Positions 30,728-40,903 of a stretch of DNA of 64,000 bases are shown here, piece after piece; position 1 is the first letter of the stretch, and each line of letters opens with the position of its first letter. This stretch comes from Sternotherus odoratus. Taxonomy: Eukaryota; Chordata; Testudines; Kinosternidae. The notes below the pieces were generated by a model that was not told the origin of the DNA, searched no databases, and saw only the letters and a program-made list of their open reading frames with translations. Made by a program: the position numbers and the translations under genes. The DNA lies in NCBI GenBank assembly GCA_032164245.1, contig JAVMKO010000006.1, positions 2,743,001-2,807,000 of the forward strand. Direction: 5' to 3'.

Positions 30728-30990
30728 CCTGATACAAGGGTAAAGAGGGTGCCGGAGCCACATGGGAAGTGACTAGACCGTGGACTGCAGTTCGCCACTG
30801 GCGGGAAGTGGCAGAACAGCAGACTGCAGGTCCCCTGGAAGGGGGGAGCACAGTGTGTGGCACAGCCGGAGGACGCCGCAGTCCTTGGAGAGATGTGGGT
30901 CCAAAAGTGGGAGTCACGGCAGCAATGCACCACCGGTGACCTCATCCACAGAGCTAATTCCCAAGACAGGCTGAGGTGATGTCAGAGTGG

Positions 30991-31880
30991 TGAGTGGAGC
31001 CTGTTGCAATCCCTGAAAAAGCAAGTTGCCATCAGACAGTTTAATTAAGTGAAATTCTCTTATTTTACTTTAAATTCTTGCACAACTCTAACCAAATGTT
31101 AAAAGAATGATAATAAACATTTTAGTTTTATTTCTGGGGTCTTATTTGTTCCAGGATTTCATGGCCACAGAACAGGCTGTGGAATCCAACACCCTCTGGT
31201 GCTTGCAGCTTTGAGAATTTATGACACCAAAACCAGCCTCTCTTCCCCCTCAATCCGACTCCATATATTTTTATATGCACTGGCACCAGAAAGCACAAGT
31301 TAAATGTTTGAAAATAAAACAGTTTTTAGTGCTGAAACCATTGATTTGAAAAGAACAGTTGGAGGAATCCTAAAATTAAGGAATGAGAGAAGAAACAAAT
31401 TTAAAGTAGGCCAGCTTGGCAAATCTCTCTGGTCACATGGAATCATGTCCTATTACATGAATGTGACATAGTAGGGTACAATCATGCCACACATATTTTA
31501 TCGGACAATACTGACCAGCAAATTTGAGTTTTCAGATGATGCCTTACAAGGCACTCTTTGTGCAAAGATTATTACAATAGTGTGTAGGGGTATATTTGGT
31601 CACAATGAGTATGTATACATGTCATTTACATATGAAGGTACTGGCTATGGCTCCATAATAAGGTTAAACTGAATTTTATACTTAAAACAAGAATTTAACC
31701 ACTTAGTTATATATGAAGAGTATAGTGTAGTCTCTTCAAATTTATATCACTTATTCTTGAAGTACAGAATGGATATAGAGAGAGATCTATATCTATGTAA
31801 TATCCATATACTTATGAGTGTGATGGGTGATGTATGTGTGGTAAATAGTTCCAGAAGAACGGTGCTCTCTCCACATTGAC
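30991..31880. other. Non-coding intron DNA
   Basis: No gene or complete repeat is recognised in this stretch of the 13.2-kb FANCM intron. Confidence 0.45.
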
Positions 31881-32075
31881 TGGTTCTTCTTTGAGTGATT
31901 GCTCATGCCCTTTCATCTTAGGTGTGTTTGCTTGCCACATGCACTGATTCTGGAAGTTTTTCCCTCAGTAGTATCCGTAGGGGACCGGCTCCGGTGCCCC
32001 CTGGAGTGGCACGCATATGCCACTGTATATAGGGCACCACCAGTTTCTCCCACCCTCCATTTCTTCTTGCCGCCA

Positions 32076-32577
32076 GATCACAGGACCTGGTTCTCATTGG
32101 GGACTTCAATCACCCTGACATCTGCTGGGAGAGCATTACAGCGGTGCACAGACAATCCAAGAGGTTTTTGTAGAGTGTTGGGAACAACTTCCTGGTGCAA
32201 ATGCTGGAGGAACCAACTAGAGGCCACACTCCTCTTGAGTTGCTGCTCCCAAACAGGGAAGAATTGGTATGGGAAGAAGTGGGCAGTCCATGGATCTGGA
32301 TCTAATGCATCTGAGGGTGCTGAGGGAGTTGGCTGATGTGATTGCAGAACCATTGGCCATTATCTTTGAAAACTCATGGGAATCGCGGTAGGTCCAGAAC
32401 AATCGGAAAAAGGCAATTATAGTACTCATCTTTAAAAAAGTGAAGAAGGAGCAGGTACTCAAGGAACCCATTTTGAAGCACTTAGAGGAGAGGAAGTTGA
32501 TCAGGAACAGCTGACATCCTGATTGCCTTCTATGATGAGATAACTATCTCTGTGGATATGGGGAAAGCAGAGGGCTA
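32076..32577 (+). pseudogene. Mosaic CR1 fragments (endonuclease plus RT)
   Basis: IGDFNHPDICWES (32094-32132) is the CR1 apurinic-endonuclease motif. It is followed, with no intervening domain, by RT-region remnants resembling the stretch before RT motif A (near 32340-32560). The internal part of the LINE is missing, so this is a deleted or recombined copy. Confidence 0.6.
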
Positions 32578-32589
32578 AGTGCAATGCAA

Positions 32590-33055
32590 AGGTCCAGTAG
32601 TGTCTGTATATCCACCCTAATCCTGACTCCCTGGTGGTAGTGGTTAACCACAGGGAGTGACAACCCAGTCAACCCGGAGCTACCCCTAAGAACAGAGCCT
32701 TGACTTGTTCGGATGTAAGGTTTATTCATCCTCTAGCCTCCAGTTGAGGGTGGCCAACTGTCAGGCCCTCCTGGGACGCTATGATTTTAACTTGTGTCGA
32801 GCCATGGCCATGTTTGAGGCCTCTCTTCCTGAGGCTTCTAGGAAGGAGTTCCGGGCTACTATGGAGACAGGCAGGACTGTGGCCAGGGCAACATTCTCAT
32901 CTGCGTTGGATGTAACGGACACTGCTGGCCAAACTATGGCCTTGGCCATTACCATGCATCAGGCATCTTGGCTGCCCCTCTCTTTCTTGTCCAGGGAGGC
33001 TCAACAGTCGAGGCAAGACCTTCCCTTCAATGGGCAAGCAACAGTTCATAATTAA
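32590..33055 (+). pseudogene. Decayed DIRS gag core
   Basis: KVYSSSSLQLRVANCQALLG and LDVTDTAGQTMALAI match KVYSSGGLQLRVANHQALMS and LDSADSAARTMASGI of the intact gag at 3011-5524. The upstream part is broken by stops. A 116-codon frame (32705-33055) remains open. Confidence 0.75.
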
Positions 33056-33134
33056 TGTTAACACATCCATTCATCTTCTCATCTACTTGTCTAAGCTAAG
33101 AGGATGAATAAAATCTTCAGGTGCTTAAACCGGG

Positions 33135-34226
33135 TGTGACGGTGCTGTTCCTGGTGGGATCCAACTGTGAGTGTCAGATCAGGACAGATTGCTTCCAAAG
33201 GGGCAACTACAGCCCAAAGCTGGGGGTTTTCCACACTAAGGCAAACCAAACTAGCCAAACAGAAAATACTTTGGTTTCGCCCCACTGGCTAACCACAAGT
33301 CACACAAGCAATTCCCTTAGACACTCCAGATTCCCAGTATCACCACCAGCAGCCACCTGTCCTGGGGACCAATGGTTATGAAAACCAATACCCCAAATAA
33401 AGAAAACGGTTCTCCCCAATTCCAAAGAATCAGGCCCCAGACCCAGGTCAATATACAAATCAGATCTTCCCACAAATCACGCTGTTGCCAATCCTTTAGA
33501 ATCTAAAATCTAAAGGTTTATTATACAAGGAAAAAGGTATAGGTGAGGGTTAAGAATGGTTAAAAGAAATCAATTACATGCAGTAATGGCACATCTCTTA
33601 GTTCAAGCTTGCAACAAAGGTAGAATAAACTGTGGGTTCAAATCAAAGTCTTTAGAAAGCATCCCATTTGGGGGATGGGTCAGCACCTTAGTTCAGAGTT
33701 CACCTGTGTAGCAAAGTCCATTCAGAGCTGGAAGCAAGACAGGCTGAAGGTAAAGACAAAATGGAGGACGCTTCTTCCAGCTTTTATAGACTCTCTCTTC
33801 TGGGCCAAGACCCTCCTCCTTCTTTTGCAGAGTCCGGTTGCAAAATGGAGGTTTACAGTCACAAGGTCCAATCACCACACTCTCCAGGATTCAGTTTCTG
33901 ACCAGGCAGTTGACATTCCTAGAGCAGCTCGGGTGTGGACAGGCATTTACAAAGTTCATTGTGTGGTTGATCTCCCTTAATGGCCCATCAGCCAGGCCAG
34001 GCAAGTTAACAGCAGCTTGTCTGAGATTTCACAGGCACCTTATATCCAGTATTCATAACTTTAATTTCAAAAAAGATACACACATTAATGGCATATTCAT
34101 AATTAGCCTTCATAACCTGGTTGTAGGCACCCATTATGACCCCCTGTACATAAGATTTGGTGCCACTATAGGACCCTGGTTGCAGCAATGATTTATAGGG
34201 TCCCAAATTATTTCAGTAACGTGACA
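33135..34226 (-). mobile_element. Solo LTR with 5-bp target duplication
   Basis: The 1092-bp unit starts TGTGACGG and ends ACGTGACA on the + strand, so on the minus strand it reads TGTCACG to CCGTCACA. The exact duplication CCGGG lies at 33130-33134 and 34227-34231. On the minus strand there is a TATA-like CTATAAAAGC near 33785 and an AATAAA downstream near 33515. No internal retroviral genes are present, so it is a solo LTR left by LTR-LTR recombination. Confidence 0.75.
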
Positions 34227-34231
34227 CCGGG

Positions 34232-34785
34232 GAATATCAAGTAGGAGGAAGGGGAAGTTATTACTTCTGCATACAGCATTAGTGAGACCATTACCGGAAT
34301 ACTGTGTTCAATTCTGGTTTCCATGCTTCAAAGGGAATGTTGAAAAATTGGAAAAACTTCAGAAGACAGCTACAAGAATGCTTTGAGGTCTGGAAAACTA
34401 GGGAGAGACTAAAGAAGCTCCAGTACATTTAGTTTATCCAAGAAAAAGGTTGAGCTGACTGATCATGATCTGCAAGGGGAAGAGGGTTCTACAAGGGGAA
34501 GAGATTTCTGATAGTAGACAGCTCATTAATTTAGCAGAAAAAGCCATAATGAGGCCCAATGGCTAAAAGTAGACAAAATCAGATTAGAAACAAGGCACGT
34601 ATTTTTCACAGAGCAATTCATTGTAACAACTTACCTAAGGATGCAGTAGATTCTTCATTAGTTAAGATCTTTAATCAACACTGGCCATCTTTCTAAGGGA
34701 GATTTTTTTTTTAGCTCAGACAGAACGTACTATCTTGATACAGAAATCATATTAGATGATCATAATATGGTCCTTTCTTGCCTTT
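34232..34785 (+). pseudogene. CR1 ORF2 C-terminal end and 3' UTR
   Basis: Peptide pieces LVRPLPEYCVQFW-like (34285-34320) and EKLEKLQKTATRM (34338-34382) match the end of the CR1 reverse transcriptase. Several stops are present. Confidence 0.65.
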
Positions 34786-35114
34786 CACTTGACCTTTGAC
34801 AATTGATAGGTTGTAATATATTGGCCTAGCAATGTGTCCTGAAATCAGTAAATCCTGGCTTCTTAGGATCATGGGCAGGAGGACTTGCCAGAACTCTTAA
34901 AACCAGCTAATATTCAATTCAGTTCAAATGTTTGAGATTTCTAATATTTAAGTATGGACCAAGATTTCTGAACCTTGTGGGTGAATAGTGTGTGTTAGGC
35001 ATCAATTCTAACCAAGAGATTAACAATTGTAATGCAAAATTAAAATGTATACACAAATCATTGAGCAGTGTTTTGTAACACAGAGGGTAAGTTACTGTAC
35101 CAAGTCCTCGTGGC

Positions 35115-35432
35115 ACTGAGAGCACATGAAAAAATGGGAGTTGCCTTACCAAGTGGCGGCTCAGTGCTAACAAGCCAATTCAATTGAGGTGGAAGTGGCC
35201 TATTCTTATTCTTAATTGAATTGGCTCCTTAGCACTGACCCCCACTTGGTAAGGCAACTCCTATCTTTTCATGTGCTATAATATATATTCTTACTGTATT
35301 TTTCACTCATGCATCTGATTAAATGGGTTTTAGCCCATGAAAGCTTATGCCCAAATAAATTGGTTAATCTCTGGATTCCACAAGGACTCCTCGTTATTTT
35401 TGCAGACTAATACTGGTACCTCTCTGAAACCT
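35115..35432. mobile_element. Asymmetric palindromic PLE end
   Basis: The left arm GGGAGTTGCCTTACCAAGTGG and CTCAGTGCTAACAAGCCAATT (about 35130-35180) is inverted at about 35213-35272 (AATTGGCTCCTTAGCACTGA, CACTTGGTAAGGCAACTCC). The right side then continues into a normal PLE tail with the hammerhead-like motif and ends near 35432 (ACTGGTACCTCTCTGAAAC). Confidence 0.65.
35311..35352 (+). ncRNA. Hammerhead-like motif in PLE tail
   Basis: CTGATTA at 35314-35320 is followed by stem II ATGGG/CCCAT, GAAA, and GCTTATGC. Compared with other copies, the outer stem pair changed from G-C to A-U, keeping the pairing. One core base differs from CUGAUGA. Confidence 0.45.
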
Positions 35433-36430
35433 GTGTGAAATAGTGATGCTGTTTCCAAGGCTTATTGTCCATGTGTATTTAAACACTGTGTTGACACTGC
35501 AAAGGCCCAAATCTCCACTTCTACCCTTTGTATCCTTGATTTTCTTCCCAGTAATCACTGGATCTACACACATGCAGCTGGTCACACTCTGGACTAGATT
35601 TTCAGACAGGGAATACAAGAAACACCTTCTGGTGATCTCCCTCCTGCAGACAAGAAGCAATCATACTGGCCCACCCCCAGAAGCTCACAGATCCAGTAAA
35701 ATTCCAAAGTATCATTGTATGTAACTCTGGATCACCGAAAACTAAGTAAGTCACTATAACTATTCCATAACCACAGCAATTGACACTGACATTGAAGTAT
35801 CACCCTTCTCAAGAGATCTCCATGGTTCTCTTCAATATGTGGCAGGAGTCAGAGGAAAAGAATTTGTACATCAGCAGTGTAAAATATAGGCAGGCTCAGA
35901 TAGCATCCAACATAAGGAATTTTTGTGAGCCTATGCCTTCTGTGGGGAAGAAATAAAGAAATCCTGTCTTTTCACTTTTGCATTTGCTAAATCAGAACTA
36001 AACCATAATTTGTGGTTCACTTGGAGAGTCATAAATGGTTCATGGGGAGCCAGGAGTGTTGGGAAAAGGTTTTTAATTGATAGCCCAATTTTTTGTTTGC
36101 TTTTAATTAAGAGACTATTAAACTGGGCTTAAAAATCACCCGTGTCTTATCTATGGGTCTGTGTCTTATGCTCCTGCTGCTGCAGGGATTGGGTGCCTCT
36201 GCTCATGGAAGTAGCCTTTCGCAGAGAGACTCCCTGCTAGGGGAACCATTGAGCAGGAAGTCTCAGCTGAAAGACCCCAGCTGGAGCAGAAGTAGAGAGA
36301 GCGTCCCAGTGCTAGCCATGTGGCAGCAGTAGCACTAGCAATTAGGGGAATCAGCTGAGGGAGAGACAGGGTCTCTTATCCTTATGCTGGAACAACTTTT
36401 ACCATGTGTTTCAAAATATTAATAAATGAA
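35433..36430. other. Non-coding intron DNA
   Basis: No clear gene. The stretch 36100-36400 could be an older repeat but I cannot name it. Confidence 0.4.
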
Positions 36431-37340
36431 AGTATGAAGTCAAAGAAACTACAGAAACATTTAGAAACCAGACATCTGGAATTCATAAAAGAGAGCCCAA
36501 CAATATTTTCCTTTAGAAACTTGAAGAATTAAAGCAGCAAAAAGTAAAGTCTAAAGAAGCAGCTATTATTCAAGAATCCTTACAAGCATCTTATGTTGTG
36601 GCCAGGCAAATTGCAAAATGCAAACATGCACACACTATTGGTGAGACCCTTCTACTTCCAGCAGCAATAGACGTGTGGAATTATGGCTGAGGAATGAGCA
36701 GCCACGGCACTGAAAACCATTCCTATGTCAAACAATACTCTTCACTGATATACTGATGACCTTGCAGAAAATGTCCAGTACCAGTTGATGGAACAATTTA
36801 AGCAGAGTCAATGTTTCGCTCTGCAGCTTGACTAATCGAAAAATAGCCAAAGTGGCTCAACTTCTATGTTATGTGAAATTAAAGCACATACAATAGTTGA
36901 ACTTTTATTTTGCAAAGAAATCCCAACCCAAATAACTGGTGAGGAAATAATGACGGTTCTTGATAAATTTATAGTGGATGAAGGTCTTAACTGATGTGTG
37001 GGGGTCTGTGCACTAATGGGGCAGGAGCCAGGATTGGAAAGAACAGCGAAGTTGTAGCACAAGTAAAGAAAGTGACATTTGGAGACACTGTATGATTCAT
37101 TGTCAAGCTTTGGCATAGGATAAGTTGAAACCAGAAAGACAAGACTATAAAATCCCAGACAGTGAACAAATGTTTTAGCATTCTGTGTGAAGAGATGGGC
37201 TCAGCTTCTATTTCACACTGAAGTCAGGTGGTTGTCATGTTGGGAAAGTGTTCCAGCACATCTTTGAATTGCATGAGGATGTCAGAATTTTCCTCCTTGG
37301 AAAAATGGAACTATTCTAGATTGTGTTTTACTGTGTTAAT
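36430..37340 (+). pseudogene. hAT (ZBED5-like) transposase pseudogene
   Basis: Short peptides in order, across frameshifts and many stops, match the ZBED5/Charlie-type hAT transposase: KLEELKQQKVKSKEAAIIQE, then SYVVARQIAKCKHAHTIGET, then KNSEVVAQVKKV, then LCEEMGS. The BED zinc finger and the C-terminal dimerisation domain are not visible. It is an ancient dead copy in a FANCM intron. Confidence 0.7.
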
Positions 37341-37492
37341 CCAGAATGTCTCCATTCAACTCCAGAACCCAGCATTTCCTGTGGCAAAGAACCTATCCAG
37401 TTCCTTTTCAAAGGAAATTATCTGCAGTTGATACAGGATTCCTTGTACACCATGAATCATAAAACAGACACATGAATGAGAACCTAGTTCAG

Positions 37493-37850
37493 AGGTGGGC
37501 AAGCTTTTTGGTCCAAAGGTCTCATGAGGTTGTAAAACGGTATGGAGAGACAGGTAGGGAAGGCTGTGCTTCTCCAAATATAATTTGGAGAGGGACAGCC
37601 CCATCAACCCCATCCCACTCCCCACCCTCTGACTGCCTCCTCTAGTGACCCCCCACACACACACACCCTAACTGCCCCTGGGACTCCACACCCTACCCAA
37701 CCCCCCTGTCCCCTGACCGCCCCAACCCCTATCCACACGCCTGCCCCCTGAAAGGCTCCCTGGGACTCCCACACCCTATCCAACTGCTCCCCGTCCCCTG
37801 ACCACTCCGACCCGTATCCACAAACCCGCCCCCCCAAAGCCCCTGGTCAC
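37493..37850. mobile_element. hAT end with C-rich minisatellite
   Basis: CAGAGGTGGGCAAGCTTTTTGG is a hAT-type left end. 37600-37850 is a C-rich array of units such as CCCTGGGACTCCACACCCTA and CCCCTGACCGCCCC. The right terminus is not found. Confidence 0.55.
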
Positions 37851-38059
37851 TTAGATACCCGAATAACAGTCATAGCATGGTTACATAGGTGGATCTCAGG
37901 AGCTCTCCAACAAATGAGTGTTATGCCTATTCACAAGAAACCATCTCTTCATACAATCAATCTTTCCAGTTATTTCCATGTTTATATTACCTTTTTTTTT
38001 TTTCCAGAGGGGGGAAGATGTTTAGAAATTTGTGATAAAGGAACTCTTGAATTACCTCT

Positions 38060-38240
38060 AGTCCTACAATTGCCGTATTCCATTTCAGATTGAAGTTAGG
38101 CCTGGATATTGCCCTGAGGCAGTGTTGCTTTCAGTAATTCATGATCTCCTCTTAGAGCTAGACAAAGATCAGGTGTGCATGCTGATTTTTTCTAAGACCG
38201 CTCAGGCTTTTATGTCACCTGATGGTAACATATTTTCAAT
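38060..38240 (+). pseudogene. LINE reverse transcriptase remnant (L2-like)
   Basis: Translation across frameshifts gives RPGYCPEAVLLSVIHDLL and LELDKDQVCMLIF, resembling the region of L2/CR1-group RT ahead of the first catalytic Asp. It is short and broken. Confidence 0.45.
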
Positions 38241-38622
38241 ACTCGGAAGGAGTAGACAGAACTTCATAATCATACTACTTATAGCTTAGATAATTACCCA
38301 TCAAATGATCAACAAACTATGCTTCAGTCCCATTTTAATTCCACTTTTAACCCCAAAATGGTGATGTGCAAATACATCATAAAATTCAGCTGCAATTTTT
38401 CATTGGGGCCTCTGGGCATTCTTGCAATACAAATACTAAATAATTGATCTACTGAATAAAGCACTGTGCTTTATAACATCTGACTTTCAAAGTGTTTATC
38501 GCTTCTCCATAGCTCACTACCCCTTATGATTTTCACTCCTTGGCTCCAGCAATCGCAAAATATTGTCAAATTATTAAAAGCAAAGTTTAGACTTTCTACA
38601 AAACAAATTTTATACTTTCTAC

Positions 38623-39397
38623 TGTGGCAGGGTGGGCTTGACCCAGCCTGCCGCCCCTTTAAGAGGGAGAAAAGCCCTCTGCAAACCTCCCTGGCAGGAA
38701 GGCTAATTAGCCACCTGAGGTGCAGGCCAATCAGCCTGCATGAGTTGCACCTGGCAGCCCCCTCTGGGGGATATAAGGCTGCCAGGAAGGAAGCCCAGGG
38801 TGGTGGTGGCAGGAGCTATTCAGAGCTGAGTGTGTGGTGGTGGTTGTTTGAGCTACCCTGAGTTGGGTTTGTATGTTAGCTGGACTACCTAGAGTCCCTA
38901 GAGCTGTGTTAACGGTTAGCTGGACTATCTAGAGTCCCTAGAGCTGTGTTAACGGTTAGCTGGACTATCTAGAGTCCCTAGAGCTGTGTTAACGGTTAGC
39001 TGGACTATCTAGAGTCCCTAGAGCTGTGTAAACTGTTAGCTGGACTACATAGAGTCCCTAGAGCTGTGTTAACTGTTAGCTGGACTACATAGAGTCCCTA
39101 GAGCTGTGTTAACTGTTAGCTGGACTACATAGAGTCCCTAGAGCTGTGTTAACTGTTAGCTGGACTACATAGAGTCCCTAGAGCTGTGTTAACTGTTAGC
39201 TGGACTACATAGAGTCCCTAGAGCTGTGTAAACTGTTAGCTGGACTACATAGAGTCCGTAGAGCTGGATGTTAATGAACTGTTTTAACCTGTATATATTG
39301 GTGGTGGGGTCCGGCACTGTAAATTAAAGGGCACTGTTTGGAGCAAAAAGGGTTCCTGCCTGTGTTCCTGAGAGGGGGGAGACGGCGGTCTGTCACA
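38623..39397 (+). repeat. 5' LTR (775 bp)
   Basis: TGTGGCAGGG to TCTGTCACA. GGGGGATATAAGG (38766-38778) is a likely TATA box. About ten 40-bp tandem units lie at 38876-39268. AATTAAAGGG near 39320 may be a poly(A) signal. It is 40 bases longer than the 3' LTR, the length of one unit. Confidence 0.88.
38876..39268 (+). repeat. 40-bp minisatellite in 5' LTR
   Basis: The unit TTAGCTGGACTACCTAGAGT plus CCCTAGAGCTGTGTTAACGG is repeated about ten times. Variants drift in order: CTACC, then CTATC, then CTACAT, and AACGG then AACTG. Confidence 0.92.
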
Positions 39398-39639
39398 TAT
39401 GGTGTCAGAGGTGGGATCGCTACACCAGCAACACAACTGGTGGCCCCGAGATGGTGGGAACCCTGCAGTGTCTCGTGGAAGAACAGAAGCGGACCCAGCA
39501 GGCCATGCATGCCTTGCAGAAACCACCAGCTGCAGCAGGCTCAGTTGGAGCTGAAGGTACTGCAGGACTTTTGAGAGGGCGGCCACCACAGCCGGGTGGG
39601 AGCGGACCACCCGGGCCCTCCGTCTTGCTCTGTACCTTG

Positions 39640-39830
39640 TGGGCAGAGGCCCAGGACTTTGGGAACTCATGGACTCCCTGATATTGGAGCAGTTTTGCTC
39701 TGCCTCCCCGAGACTGTCCGTACCGGAGTCAAAAGGCACCAGCCAGAGACGGTGGAGTCTGCGGTGCAAGCGACCAGATACGTGGAGACAGAGGGACCTC
39801 GGGGAGAAGACGGACCACGACGGGTCCGGG
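39640..39830 (+). pseudogene. SCAN-like gag remnant
   Basis: Across one frameshift, WELMDSLILEQFCSAS is followed by PETVRTGVKRHQPETVESAV. This matches the SCAN domain pattern (LEQF-x-LP ... W-x-x-x-HxP-x-x-x-x-EAV). SCAN domains were derived from the gag capsid of Gmr1-type Gypsy elements, so it is taken as a capsid remnant. Confidence 0.6.
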
Positions 39831-39884
39831 ATTTGGGGCGATGGCCCATGGACTGGGGTTTGGGGGCGGAAACCGTGTGGGGTG

Positions 39885-40090
39885 ATACCCACTCTGTGGG
39901 TGCAGGTGGGGAGGAGGTCCCAACCGGGGGTAGTGGACTCAGCCTCCCCCTGTACGCTTGTCCGCGGAGCGTTGATCCGCCCTGGTTGATCCACCCTGAG
40001 TTACCCACTCTGCGGGTGCAGGTGGGGAGGAAGTCCCAACCGGGGGTAGTGGACCCAGCCTCCACCTGTACACTAGTCCGCAGGGTGTTG
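39885..40090 (+). repeat. Tandem duplication (about 116 bp) in LTR-element interior
   Basis: CACTCTGTGGGTGCAGGTGG (about 39890) recurs as CACTCTGCGGGTGCAGGTGG (about 40006). Both copies are followed by CCAACCGGGGGTAGTGGAC. Confidence 0.8.
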
Positions 40091-40164
40091 GGGCCCTTGT
40101 AGAGCTGATCGAAGGTGTGAAGGGTCTGAGCCAGCCCAATGGGGCTAGGCTAAGGGGGGAGGTG

Positions 40165-40899
40165 TGTGGCAGGGTGGGCTTGACCCAGCCTGCCGCCCCT
40201 TTAAGAGGGAGAAAAGCCCTCTGCAAACCTCCCTGGCAGGAAGGCTAATTAGCCACCTGAGGTGCAGGCCAATCAGCCTGCATGAGTTGCACCTGGCAGC
40301 CCCCTCTGGGGGATATAAGGCTGCCAGGAAGGAAGCCCAGGGTGGTGGTGGCAGGAGCTATTCAGAGCTGAGTGTGTGGTGGTGGTTGTTTGAGCTACCC
40401 TGAGTTGGGTTTGTATGTTAGCTGGACTACCTAGAGTCCCTAGAGCTGTGTTAACGGTTAGCTGGACTATCTAGAGTCCCTAGAGCTGTGTTAACTGTTA
40501 GCTGGACTATCTAGAGTCCCTAGAGCTGTGTAAACTGTTAGCTGGACTACATAGAGTCCCTAGAGCTGTGTAAACTGTTAGCTGGACTACATAGAGTCCC
40601 TAGAGCTGTGTTAACTGTTAGCTGGACTACATAGAGTCCCTAGAGCTGTGTTAACTGTTAGCTGGACTACATAGAGTCCCTAGAGCTGTGTTAACTGTTA
40701 GCTGGACTACATAGAGTCCCTAGAGCTGTGTAAACTGTTAGCTGGACTACATAGAGTCCCTAGAGCTGGATGTTAATGAACTGTTTTAACCTGTATATAT
40801 TGGTGGTGGGGTCCGGCACTGTAAATTAAAGGGCACTGTTTGGAGCAAAAAGGGTTCCTGCCTGTGTTCCTGAGCGGGGTGAGAGAGCGGTCTGTCACA
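40165..40899 (+). repeat. 3' LTR (735 bp)
   Basis: Near-identical to the 5' LTR, with about nine 40-bp units at 40418-40770. High similarity to the other LTR indicates a fairly recent insertion. Confidence 0.88.
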
Positions 40900-40903
40900 C
40901 TAC

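Larger units (their letters stand above)
29908..30990 (+). mobile_element. LTR fragment, interrupted by a hAT MITE
   Basis: The sequence TGTGGTGGGTCGGCTGCC, two GCCAATCAG boxes (CCAAT), and CCTATATAAAAAAGG (TATA, near 30028) read as an LTR promoter on the + strand. It continues after the 30209-30727 insert. The 3' end of the LTR is not certain, and no internal region was found. Confidence 0.5.
31881..33055 (+). mobile_element. Broken DIRS copy with inserted CR1 pieces
   Basis: 31881-32075 resembles a DIRS terminal repeat (TTCTTTGAGTGATTGCTCATG, then CCCCCTGGAGTGGCAC and TTTCTTCTTGCCGCC). 32590-33055 encodes a worn DIRS gag core. Between them lies CR1-derived sequence (32076-32577). This copy belongs to a different DIRS subfamily from 2655-8853. 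Confidence 0.65.
38623..40899 (+). mobile_element. Gypsy-type LTR retrotransposon, internally deleted
   Basis: Two LTRs (38623-39397 and 40165-40899) enclose only 767 bases. The 4-bp duplication CTAC flanks the element (38619-38622 and 40900-40903). After the left LTR, TGGTGTCAGAGGTGGGATC (39400-39418) is a primer-binding-site-like sequence. Before the right LTR, TAAGGGGGGAGG is a polypurine tract. A SCAN-like gag remnant remains; pol is absent. Confidence 0.88.

Noticed and set aside
30175..30945. Overlapping Gly/Trp- and Pro-rich frames
   Set aside because: Products of the hAT MITE minisatellite and LTR; no conserved domain.
38876..39268. Regular 40-bp repeats considered as CRISPR
   Set aside because: Units are contiguous with no unique spacers, lie in LTRs and occur in a vertebrate genome; a minisatellite.
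39271..39994. 236-codon minus-strand ORF in the LTR element
   Set aside because: Antisense to the gag remnant and LTR end; no domain recognised.
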